Source: JBBSMX01 sp038232935 (GTDB lineage Bacteria > Bacteroidota > Rhodothermia > Rhodothermales > JANQRZ01). Taken from it: a stretch of DNA of 13,600 nt. Every line of letters starts with the position of its first letter. Positions within the stretch are counted from its first letter, which is position 1. The notes under the pieces are model-generated. The model was given only the letters and a program-made list of their open reading frames with translations. It did no database searches and had not been told where the DNA came from. The position numbers were made by a program, and so were the translations under genes. The DNA lies in assembly GCA_038232935.1 (NCBI GenBank), contig JBBSMX010000114.1, positions 1-13,600 on the forward strand, written 5' to 3'. Shown here one piece after another: positions 1 to 5,552 of the stretch.

Positions 1-139
1 CGCTTATTCCATCCCAAGAGCGCCTTTTTCGATTAAACGATATGCCCGATTCAGACCCGACATCGATAAAAGGAAGCGGCGATCTGCTCTGGCTGCACGC
101 AATTGCAGGTCCGCGTTCTTGAAAAGGCCAAAGTCCAGC

Positions 140-709
140 TCAGACCGCCATGATGTCCTGCTCCTTCTTTTGGAGCATCTCGTCCACCTTCGCCACGTAC
201 TCGTCGGTGAGGGTCTGGAGGCGCTCCTCGCTCTCGTAACGCATGTCCTCGGAGAGGCTCTCGGCCTCGGTGGCTTTTTTGATCTCGTCTTTCGAGGCGC
301 GGCGGACGTTGCGGATCGCGATCTTCGCGTCCTCGCCCTGAGCGCGGGCCGCCTTCGCGAGCTCTTTCCGGCGCTCCTCAGTCAGCGGGGGGATCGAGAT
401 GCGGATGAGGGTGCCGTCGTTCGTCGGGTTGAGGCCGAGGTTGGCGGCCATGATCGCGCGCTCGATCTGCGGGAGCGTGCCCTTGTCCCATGGCTGGATC
501 ACGAGGAGGTCGGTCTGCGGCGCGCTCACGCTGGCGACCTGGTTCAGCGGCATCTGCTGGCCGTAGGCGTCGACGCGGACTTCGTCCACCATGCTGGAAC
601 TGGCACGGCCGGCGCGGATGTGGTTGAGCTCGGTGGCGAGGTGCTCCAGCGACCTGTGCATGTGCTGGCGCGCGTCGGCGAGGATCTGCTTGAGGGTGGT
701 GTCGATCAT
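140..709 (-). CDS. frr: Ribosome recycling factor
   Basis: Encodes 189 residues, close to the ~185 usual for RRF, which with EF-G splits the post-termination ribosome in the cytoplasm. Family signatures are the N-terminal helix with HIRAGRAS (about residues 30-37), the middle domain ending LIRISIPPLTEERRKEL (101-117), and the C-terminal AIRNVRR stretch (131-137) carrying the conserved arginines needed for ribosome binding. The ATG at 709 is chosen over an in-frame start 25 codons upstream because the protein then begins MIDTTLKQIL as the family does, and because that ATG overlaps the pyrH stop codon in ATGA (706-709), which suggests translational coupling. It is the last gene of the minus-strand operon. 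Nothing unusual is seen in the protein. Confidence 0.97.
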   Translation of the reverse strand: MIDTTLKQILADARQHMHRSLEHLATELNHIRAGRASSSMVDEVRVDAYGQQMPLNQVASVSAPQTDLLVIQPWDKGTLPQIERAIMAANLGLNPTNDGTLIRISIPPLTEERRKELAKAARAQGEDAKIAIRNVRRASKDEIKKATEAESLSEDMRYESEERLQTLTDEYVAKVDEMLQKKEQDIMAV

Positions 710-1509
710 GGGGCCGTAGCAGCGATAGGGTTCGGAGTGGCAACGTCGGCGTCGTCGGCGAACGTGCTGGTGTGCTCGTTCCACTGCACGAGGGTGCCGG
801 CGGGCTCGCCGAGGAGGATGCGGAGGAGGGTCCCCGGCTTATCCATGTTGAAGACGAGGATGGGGAGGCCGGACTCCTGGCAGAGCGTGATCGCGGTGAG
901 GTCCATCACCTTGAGGTTGCGGCGGATGACCTCCATCCCGCTGATCGTGGCGAAGCGCTTCGCGTCTGGGTCCCGTTCGGGGTCGGCCGTGAAGATGCCG
1001 TCCACACGCGTCCCCTTCAGCACGATCTCGGCGTCCACTTCGGCGGCGCGCAGGCTCGCAGCGGTGTCGGTCGTGAAGTACGGGTTGCCGGTGCCCGCGC
1101 CGAAGATCACGATGCGGCCCTTTTCGAGGTGGCGGATGGCGCGGCGGCGGATGAACGGCTCGGCGATCTCGTCCATTTCGATGGCAGACATCAGCCGGGT
1201 GTAGACGCCTTTCTGTTCGAGCGCGTCCTGCAGCGCCATCGCGTTGATCATCGTGGCGAGCATCCCCATGTAGTCCGCGTGCGCGCGCGACGAGACGGCG
1301 GAGCCTTCAGGCGAGACGCCGCGAAAGATGTTGCCGCCGCCGATGACGAGGGCGATCTCGGCCCCCGCCGCGAGCGCCTCTTTGAGCTCTTCGGCGTAGC
1401 GGTCGAGGACGGCGGGGTCGATGCCGAACTCCTTCTCGCCGAGGAGGGACTCGCCGCTGAGCTTGATGAGGACGCGGCGGTAGCGGAGGGGGGACGGAGG
1501 CGCAGCCAT
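706..1509 (-). CDS. pyrH: UMP kinase
   Basis: Encodes 267 residues of the bacterial hexameric UMP kinase (amino acid kinase fold), which makes UDP from UMP and ATP in pyrimidine nucleotide synthesis. Visible motifs are LIKLSGESLLG (14-24), the phosphate-binding VIGGGNIFRG (55-64), DYMGMLATMINA (79-90), FGAGTGNPYFTTD (136-148) and LKGTRVDGIFTADP (164-177). The ATG at 1509 is chosen because it places the kinase motif at the normal distance; the open frame upstream is low-complexity Arg/Pro. The protein runs about 25 residues past the usual family end (the GTLV at 238-241) in an Ala/Thr/Asp-rich tail. It is co-oriented with tsf upstream and overlaps frr by 4 nt. Confidence 0.97.
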   Translation of the reverse strand: MAAPPSPLRYRRVLIKLSGESLLGEKEFGIDPAVLDRYAEELKEALAAGAEIALVIGGGNIFRGVSPEGSAVSSRAHADYMGMLATMINAMALQDALEQKGVYTRLMSAIEMDEIAEPFIRRRAIRHLEKGRIVIFGAGTGNPYFTTDTAASLRAAEVDAEIVLKGTRVDGIFTADPERDPDAKRFATISGMEVIRRNLKVMDLTAITLCQESGLPILVFNMDKPGTLLRILLGEPAGTLVQWNEHTSTFADDADVATPNPIAATAP

Positions 1510-1595
1510 GACCGGGGGAGGGCGGAGAGGGAGGAGCGGGCGAAAAGTACGGCGCGGGCGGGGGGAAGCGCAATCGAGCGTTTCGTGCAGATACA

Positions 1596-1626
1596 CGTAG
1601 GGGCGGGTTTCAAACCCGCCCCTACG
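1596..1626. repeat. Perfect palindrome, 15-bp arms, tsf-pyrH spacer
   Basis: CGTAGGGGCGGGTTT (1596-1610), a single C at 1611, then the exact reverse complement (1612-1626). On the minus-strand transcript it would form a very stable hairpin 24 nt after the tsf stop. No run of U follows, so it is not a classical intrinsic terminator. Its perfect symmetry and GC-rich core resemble dispersed palindromic repeats found in many copies in some bacterial genomes (recollection). It may attenuate, protect mRNA ends, or simply be a mobile repeat. Confidence 0.85.
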
Positions 1627-1649
1627 CAACCGTTCCGACCGTGCCCGCT

Positions 1650-2486
1650 TTAGCCGCCGAGGGCGTAGCGGACGTAGCGGACGACCTCGAACCCGCTCTT
1701 CTTCAGCATCTCCTCGACGGTCATCGAGGAGTCCTTCACGAAGGGCTGGTCCACGAGCACGTTGTCCTTGTAGAACCGCTCCAGCTTGCCCTGCGCGATC
1801 CGGTCGAGGATGTGGTCCGGCTTGCCCTCGTTGCGGGCAGCCTCGCGGCCGATCTCGAGCTCCTTCTGCTTCACCTCCTCGGGTACTTCGTCCCGATTGG
1901 CGGCGACCGGGTTCATCGCGGCCACCTGCATCGCCACGTCGCGGCCGGTGACTTCGGCCTCGCCCTCGCCGCGCATCTCGACGAGCACGCCGAGCTTGGC
2001 ACCGGGGTGGATGTACGTCACGATCTGGTTGCCGTCGGCAGCGTGGAGGATCTCGAAGCGGCGGACCTCGATCTTCTCGCCGATCTTGCCCGTCATGTCG
2101 GTGATGGACTCCCCGACGGTGCGGCCGCCTTCGAAGTCGAGCGTACGGAGCGCGTCGGCGTCGGCGGGGCGCTCGCGGAGGATGAGCGCGGTGATGCGGT
2201 CGGCGTAGCCGGTGAAGTCCTCGTTGCGGGCGACGAAGTCGGTCTCGGAGTTGACCTCGGCGATCACGCCGACGGCGTGGTCGTCGGTGGTGGCTGTCGC
2301 GATGACGCCCTCGGAGGCCTCGCGCTCGGCGCGCTTGTCGGCCACCTTCTGGCCTTTCTTGCGGAGCAGCGAGATGGCCTCGTCGAAGTCGCCGTTGGCT
2401 TCTTCGAGGGCCTTCTTGCAGTCCATCATCCCGACGCCGGTGGTGTCGCGGAGGCGCTTAACGTCTTTGGCGGAAATCGTGCTCAT
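1650..2486 (-). CDS. tsf: Translation elongation factor Ts
   Basis: Encodes 278 residues of EF-Ts, the cytoplasmic nucleotide exchange factor that releases GDP from EF-Tu. The N-terminal UBA-like domain (about 5-45, VKRLRDTTGVGMMDCKKALEE) is followed by the EF-Tu-contacting TDFV signature in NSETDFVARN (79-88), then the core and coiled-coil region. Length fits the family. The ATG at 2486 gives the canonical N-terminus, and the upstream bases hold no Shine-Dalgarno sequence. It sits between rpsB and pyrH in the expected order. The stop codon is TAA at 1650-1652. Confidence 0.97.
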   Translation of the reverse strand: MSTISAKDVKRLRDTTGVGMMDCKKALEEANGDFDEAISLLRKKGQKVADKRAEREASEGVIATATTDDHAVGVIAEVNSETDFVARNEDFTGYADRITALILRERPADADALRTLDFEGGRTVGESITDMTGKIGEKIEVRRFEILHAADGNQIVTYIHPGAKLGVLVEMRGEGEAEVTGRDVAMQVAAMNPVAANRDEVPEEVKQKELEIGREAARNEGKPDHILDRIAQGKLERFYKDNVLVDQPFVKDSSMTVEEMLKKSGFEVVRYVRYALGG

Positions 2487-2544
2487 GAAAGTGCGGGTGT
2501 TAGAGAGTCGTTCGGGGTAGAGAGGGGGAGGGCTGTACGCAACG

Positions 2545-2584
2545 GCGGCGCAGCCGGTCCGTGAAGGAGCCCGTGCTGCGCCGC
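2545..2584. repeat. Inverted repeat in rpsB-tsf spacer
   Basis: GCGGCGCAG (2545-2553) and its exact complement CTGCGCCGC (2576-2584) enclose a 22-nt loop in the 122-nt spacer between rpsB and tsf. The stem is GC-rich and could form in the minus-strand mRNA upstream of tsf. There is no U-tract, so attenuation or mRNA processing is more plausible than full termination. In GC-rich DNA a 9-bp pairing can also occur by chance. Confidence 0.5.
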
Positions 2585-2608
2585 GCCTACGGCGAAGAGC
2601 GCTTAGGC

Positions 2609-3388
2609 TCAGCCCTCGGCGGTTTCGGCCTCGGCGGCCTTCGTCGCTTCGGTGTCCTGCTGGCGCTTCTCCTGCTCGGCCTTCTGCGCCTCGCGCTCCA
2701 TCTCGCCGGCGCGCGAGCCCTCGGCAATCGCGTCGGCGATGGCACGGGTGACGACCTGGATCGACTTCATCGCGTCGTCGTTGGCGGGGACGCCGTAGTC
2801 GACGAGGTCGGGGTCGCAGTTGGTGTCGAGGAGGGCGAAGACGGGGATATCGAGCTTGCGGGCCTCCTGCACGGCGATGTGCTCGCGGTTGGTGTCCACG
2901 ACGAAGAGGGCGTTCGGGAGGCGGCCCATGTCGGCGATGCCGCCGAGCGTCTTCTCCAGCTTCTCGCGCTCGCGGCGGAGCGTGAGCCGCTCCTTCTTCT
3001 TGAGCTGGGTGAAGGTGCCGTCGGCCTCTTCACGGACGAGCTGCTCCATCCGACGGATCGAGCGGCGGATGGTCTGGAAGTTGGTGAGCATGCCGCCGAG
3101 CCAGCGCTCGGTGACGTAGGGCATCCCGGCGCGCTCGGCCTCGGTCTTGACGATCTCCTGCGCCTGCTTCTTGGTGCCGACGAAGAGGATCTTCCGGCCG
3201 CGCCCGGCGATCCGGCCGGCGGCGGCGGCGGCCTCGTCGAGCATCGCCTTCGACTGCTTGAGGTCGATGATGTGGATGCCGTTGCGCTCCATGAAGATGT
3301 ACGGGGCCATCTTCGGATTCCAACGGCTGGTGAGGTGCCCGAAGTGGGACCCCGCGCGGAGCATGTCTTCGATTGAAACGTCTGCCAT
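2609..3388 (-). CDS. rpsB: 30S ribosomal protein S2
   Basis: Encodes 259 residues of uS2. The N-terminus MADVSIEDMLRAGSHFGH, then SRWNPKMAPYIF, IIDLKQSKAMLDEA and ILFVGTKKQAQ (67-77), WLGGMLTNF and the late VVDTNREHIAVQEARKL-type stretch are all diagnostic. From about residue 226 the tail is rich in Glu, Lys, Gln and Ala (EREAQKAEQEKRQQ), an accessory extension common in this phylum (recollection). The ATG at 3388 gives the canonical N-terminus. It lies upstream of tsf, as in most bacteria. A 193-nt spacer separates it from rpsI, the longest in the operon, and could hold leader regulation; no TAnnTTTG site was found in it. Confidence 0.97.
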   Translation of the reverse strand: MADVSIEDMLRAGSHFGHLTSRWNPKMAPYIFMERNGIHIIDLKQSKAMLDEAAAAAGRIAGRGRKILFVGTKKQAQEIVKTEAERAGMPYVTERWLGGMLTNFQTIRRSIRRMEQLVREEADGTFTQLKKKERLTLRREREKLEKTLGGIADMGRLPNALFVVDTNREHIAVQEARKLDIPVFALLDTNCDPDLVDYGVPANDDAMKSIQVVTRAIADAIAEGSRAGEMEREAQKAEQEKRQQDTEATKAAEAETAEG

Positions 3389-3509
3389 GAGGATAGGTCT
3401 GGGTTTAATCCGCCACCGCCGTCACCTGCAGGCGGCGATCCCGCGCTCCGCGTTTCGGAGTCCGGGACACCCGCCGCCGCATCGGGCAGTGTGAGTGATG
3501 AGAGGGTTT

Positions 3510-3568
3510 GGGGTTGTGAGTTTAGGGTTGATGGGTAAAAAAACCTCAAACCCCAAACTCATAACCCC
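3510..3568. repeat. Heptad-periodic inverted repeat, rpsI-rpsB spacer
   Basis: Arm 1 GGGGTTGTGAGTTTAGGGTT (3510-3529) matches the reverse complement of arm 2 AACCCCAAACTCATAACCCC (3549-3568) at 18 of 20 positions. The 19-nt loop contains seven A (3537-3543). Each arm divides into degenerate 7-nt units: GGGTTTG, GGGTTGT, GAGTTTA, GGGTTGA on one side and AACCTCA, AACCCCA, AACTCAT, AACCCCC on the other. The base usage is unlike the surrounding GC-rich coding DNA. On the minus-strand transcript the loop becomes U7. Pattern and symmetry are seen directly; function is unknown. Confidence 0.8.
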
Positions 3569-3572
3569 CGAC

Positions 3573-3592
3573 CGAAGCGCGCTAGCGCTTCG
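3573..3592 (-). terminator. Hairpin spanning the rpsI stop codon
   Basis: CGAAGCGC (3573-3580), GCTA, then the exact complement GCGCTTCG (3585-3592). The rpsI TAG lies inside the loop (3582-3584), so the last rpsI codons form one arm. About 30 nt downstream on the minus strand a U7 run (3543-3537) occurs, but it is not directly adjacent, so this is at best a weak or composite terminator or attenuator between rpsI and rpsB. Because one arm is the conserved SKR C-terminus, part of the symmetry could be coincidental. Confidence 0.35.
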
Positions 3593-3974
3593 AGAACTGG
3601 AAGCGTTTGCGGGCCTTCGGCTGGCCGTACTTCTTGCGCTCGACCATCCGGGGGTCGCGCGTCAGGAGGCCGGCGTCGCGGAGGGGCTTGCGAAGCTCCT
3701 CGTTGTAGAGGAGGAGCGCGCGGGCGATTCCGAGTTGCGTGGCCTCGGCCTGGCCGGTGAGGCCGCCGCCCTTCGCGTTGACGAGCACGTCGAACTGGCC
3801 GGCCGTGTCGGTCACGGTGAACGGCGCGCGGAGGGCGCGCTGCCGCGCCTCCGTCGGGAGGTAGGTCTCGAGCGGCTTCTTGTTGATGACGATGTTGCCG
3901 CTGCCGGGGCGGAGGTAGACGCGCGCGACGGCGGTCTTCCGCCGGCCGATAGCCTGGTACTGGGTCAATGCCAT
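3582..3974 (-). CDS. rpsI: 30S ribosomal protein S9
   Basis: Encodes 130 residues of uS9. The N-terminus YQAIGRRKTAVARVYLRPGSG, the NAKGGGLTGQAEA loop, GIARAL and the basic C-terminus ending in QFSKR (the tail that reaches the P-site tRNA) are all family hallmarks. The ATG at 3974 is unambiguous. It follows rplM by 81 nt on the same strand, the near-universal L13-S9 pairing. Both flanking spacers contain 7-nt-periodic inverted repeats. Confidence 0.97.
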   Translation of the reverse strand: MALTQYQAIGRRKTAVARVYLRPGSGNIVINKKPLETYLPTEARQRALRAPFTVTDTAGQFDVLVNAKGGGLTGQAEATQLGIARALLLYNEELRKPLRDAGLLTRDPRMVERKKYGQPKARKRFQFSKR

Positions 3975-3982
3975 GAGGGTGA

Positions 3983-4044
3983 GGCTGTTAGCTGGTGGCT
4001 ATTAGCTTGTAGCTCTCTGCCGCCGAAGCCAACAGCTAAGAGCC
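3983..4044. repeat. Heptad-periodic inverted repeat, rplM-rpsI spacer
   Basis: Arm 1 GGCTGTTAGCTGGTGGCT (3983-4000) matches the reverse complement of arm 2 AGCCAACAGCTAAGAGCC (4027-4044) at 16 of 18 positions. Left of centre, five units follow the pattern RGCTNNT (GGCTGTT, AGCTGGT, GGCTATT, AGCTTGT, AGCTCTC). Right of centre the complementary pattern AGCYAAN recurs (AGCCAAC, AGCTAAG, AGCCAAA). The element fills most of the 81-nt spacer. It uses a different core (AGCC/GGCT) from the 3510-3568 element but shares its 7-nt period and layout. Confidence 0.8.
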
Positions 4045-4055
4045 AAAAGCCTTTT

Positions 4056-4499
4056 TTAGAGATCGAGCGGCTGAGGGTTCTGGGCCTCGTGCGGGTGCTC
4101 GGACCCGGCGTAGACCTTGAGCTTCTTCGCCATCGCCCGGCCGAGGCGGTTGTGGGGGAGCATCCCCTTGACCGCGTTCTCGATGATGAACGTCGGCTTC
4201 TTCGCGCGCATCTCGCGCGGCGTGGTCGTAGTGACGCCGCCGGGGTAGCCGCTGTGGCTGAAGTACTCCTTGTTCATCTCCTTCTTCCCGGTGAAGCGCG
4301 CTTTCTCCGCATTCACGACGACGACGAAGTCCCCGGTGTCGAGGTGCGGGGTATAGGAGGGCTTGTGCTTACCGCGCAGGATCGCGGCCACGCGCGCGGC
4401 GAGCCGCCCGACAACCTGATTCTCGGCGTCGACGACGTGCCACTGCTGGTCGATGTCGTTGACCTTGGCGGGGACGGTCTTGAAACTGTTGTGGTCCAT
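4056..4499 (-). CDS. rplM: 50S ribosomal protein L13
   Basis: Encodes 147 residues of uL13, within the usual 142-150. Visible are WHVVDAENQVVGRLAARVAAIL (about 20-41), the HLDTGDFVVVVNAEK region, TGKK, YFSHSGYPGG (about 81-90) and the late MLPHNRLGRAMAKKLKVYAG. The ATG at 4499 is chosen because it gives the family N-terminus; the longer open frame to 4724 would read through the predicted promoter. It is the first gene of the minus-strand operon and is preceded by a Bacteroidetes-type promoter and a leader of roughly 80 nt. No Shine-Dalgarno sequence is present. Confidence 0.97.
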   Translation of the reverse strand: MDHNSFKTVPAKVNDIDQQWHVVDAENQVVGRLAARVAAILRGKHKPSYTPHLDTGDFVVVVNAEKARFTGKKEMNKEYFSHSGYPGGVTTTTPREMRAKKPTFIIENAVKGMLPHNRLGRAMAKKLKVYAGSEHPHEAQNPQPLDL

Positions 4500-4523
4500 A
4501 ACTGAAAGCGTGGAAACGGGAGA

Positions 4524-4537
4524 GCCGCACGGGCGGC
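4524..4537 (-). promoter_or_regulatory. Small hairpin in rplM 5' leader
   Basis: GCCGC (4524-4528) and GCGGC (4533-4537) pair across a 4-nt loop, 25 nt upstream of the rplM ATG and inside the predicted leader. It could be part of an autoregulatory leader, as is common for ribosomal protein operons, but a 5-bp GC stem is weak evidence. Confidence 0.3.
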
Positions 4538-4583
4538 GCGACGGGAGCAGGGCAAGGTAGGAAGCGAGGCGGGCGCAGTAAAG

Positions 4584-4613
4584 CAAATTTAGAAAGAAGC
4601 CCTCTCCTAAAAT
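4584..4613 (-). promoter_or_regulatory. Bacteroidetes-type promoter for the rplM operon
   Basis: Read on the minus strand, TAAATTTG (4591-4584) matches the TAnnTTTG -7 element exactly. A T-rich TTTT (4612-4609), a possible degenerate -33 box, lies 17 nt upstream of it. Transcription would start near 4578, leaving a leader of about 80 nt before rplM. The site is divergent from the promoter at 4672-4701. Together the two account for the 313-nt gene-free stretch 4500-4812, in which I see no small gene. Confidence 0.6.
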
Positions 4614-4671
4614 CTGCTTCGACACTTCCGTCCCGGGACACGGCGGACGGGCAGCACCGGAATAATGACGG

Positions 4672-4701
4672 TTCGTACTTCGTCTCCGCTTCGTACCTTT
4701 G
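4672..4701 (+). promoter_or_regulatory. Bacteroidetes-type promoter for the sigma factor gene
   Basis: TACCTTTG (4694-4701) matches the TAnnTTTG -7 consensus. TTCG (4672-4675), a one-base variant of the TTTG -33 box, precedes it with an 18-nt gap. Transcription would start near 4707, leaving a leader of about 105 nt before the chosen ATG at 4813. This argues against translation from the in-frame ATG at 4699, which lies within the promoter. Housekeeping-type elements suggest the gene is not solely autoregulated by its own sigma factor. Confidence 0.55.
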
Positions 4702-4812
4702 ACACCCGCGCGGTTCAGGCTCACCCCGGTTTCCTCTCGTATGGGAGGGCAGGCGAGGCGTCGAGCTCGTACGCTCGTGTACCGGCTCTCCCGTTATCCC
4801 CAGCCGTCGCCT

Positions 4813-5454
4813 ATGACGCTCAAGGCCACCATGCGTTCGCTGGACGAGGTTGCCGCCTACCTCCCATTCCACGTCGATGATCTGGAGAAGGCGAACGAGG
4901 CCTTTCAGCGGTGGCATGCGAGGGGGGAGGCCGAGGACCTCGAACTCGTCGAGCTCTGGGCGTACTGCTACATCCGGCGCTATTTCATCGCGAAGTTCCT
5001 GCGGGACAGCGTCCACGGCCCCACCTCTCTCGACCAACTCGTTGGCAAGGCCTTTATTCGGACCCGGGATAACCTCGACCGGGTCCGGCAGCCCGAGCGG
5101 TTCGCGAGCTGGGTCAGCGTGATCTGCAAAAACACCTTCATCAACTTCCTCCGACGCTACCGCGAGCAGACCGTTCTGCTAGACGAGGCGCGTACCCCGT
5201 CCCCTCCCCGCCCCGAGCACTTCGAGAACGACCGGCTGGCCGCTCGCCGCGCCGTAGAGCATGCCATCGAACGGCTCCCGCCATCGCTCCAAGAGGTCGC
5301 CCGTCTGCGGTTTCTGGAGGACCGGCCCTATGAGCACATCGCCGAAGCCACGGGCCGGCCGATCGCCTCCGTGCGCTCGTACGTGAACAAAGCTGTGGTG
5401 CGGCTGCGGGAGGATCCGGAGTTGGTCGCTCTCCTTCAAGAGATTCAGATGTAG
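4813..5454 (+). CDS. Sigma-70 family (ECF-like) RNA polymerase sigma factor
   Basis: Encodes 213 residues. Region 2 spans about 45-120: a helical segment LVELWAYCYIRRYF, then LDQLVGKAFIRTRDNL and FASWVSVICKNTFINFLRRYRE, the last corresponding to the -10-recognising helices 2.3-2.4. A Pro-rich linker (129-137, SPPRPEHFE) leads to region 4 (about 147-203), with the IERLPPSLQEVARLRFLEDRPYEHIA-type start and a helix-turn-helix through IASVRSYVNKAVVRLRE. The ATG at 4813 is chosen because earlier in-frame starts lie at or just after the predicted promoter and encode a low-complexity Arg-rich stretch; a start at 4831 (MRSLDEV) is also possible. The next gene, 98 nt downstream, encodes a membrane protein that could be its anti-sigma factor. 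The target regulon cannot be inferred. Confidence 0.88.
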   Translation: MTLKATMRSLDEVAAYLPFHVDDLEKANEAFQRWHARGEAEDLELVELWAYCYIRRYFIAKFLRDSVHGPTSLDQLVGKAFIRTRDNLDRVRQPERFASWVSVICKNTFINFLRRYREQTVLLDEARTPSPPRPEHFENDRLAARRAVEHAIERLPPSLQEVARLRFLEDRPYEHIAEATGRPIASVRSYVNKAVVRLREDPELVALLQEIQM

Positions 5455-5552
5455 CCGAGGTTATGCGGCCGTCGCCGCGTTGTCTATAGAGGCGCCCGCG
5501 CAAGCACATCGCCTCTCGACCAGCGTGTGGCTGCTGTGACGACGTATGGTCT

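Noticed and set aside
85..115. Terminator after frr around CTGCA/TGCAG near GCAATTGC
   Set aside because: The stem is only about 5 bp with no T-run; too weak to call. Bases 1-139 hold no other supportable feature.
119..1204. 361-codon plus-strand open frame across frr and pyrH
   Set aside because: Antisense shadow; the minus-strand proteins are unmistakable and this frame has no family signature.
1596..1626. Intrinsic terminator for tsf
   Set aside because: The stem is very strong, but no T-run follows on the minus strand and pyrH-frr downstream has no obvious promoter of its own.
1641..2564. 307-codon open frame antisense to tsf
   Set aside because: It mirrors the codon bias of tsf (Leu/Val/Ala/Asp/Gly-rich) and has no recognisable motif, so it is a shadow of the real gene.
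3501..4055. CRISPR array
   Set aside because: Repeat units are 7 nt, degenerate and inverted around a centre, with no regularly spaced identical repeats, no spacers and no cas genes.
4699..4812. Upstream in-frame start that would extend the sigma factor by 38 residues
   Set aside because: The start lies inside the predicted -7 element and the extension is Arg-rich with no family match.
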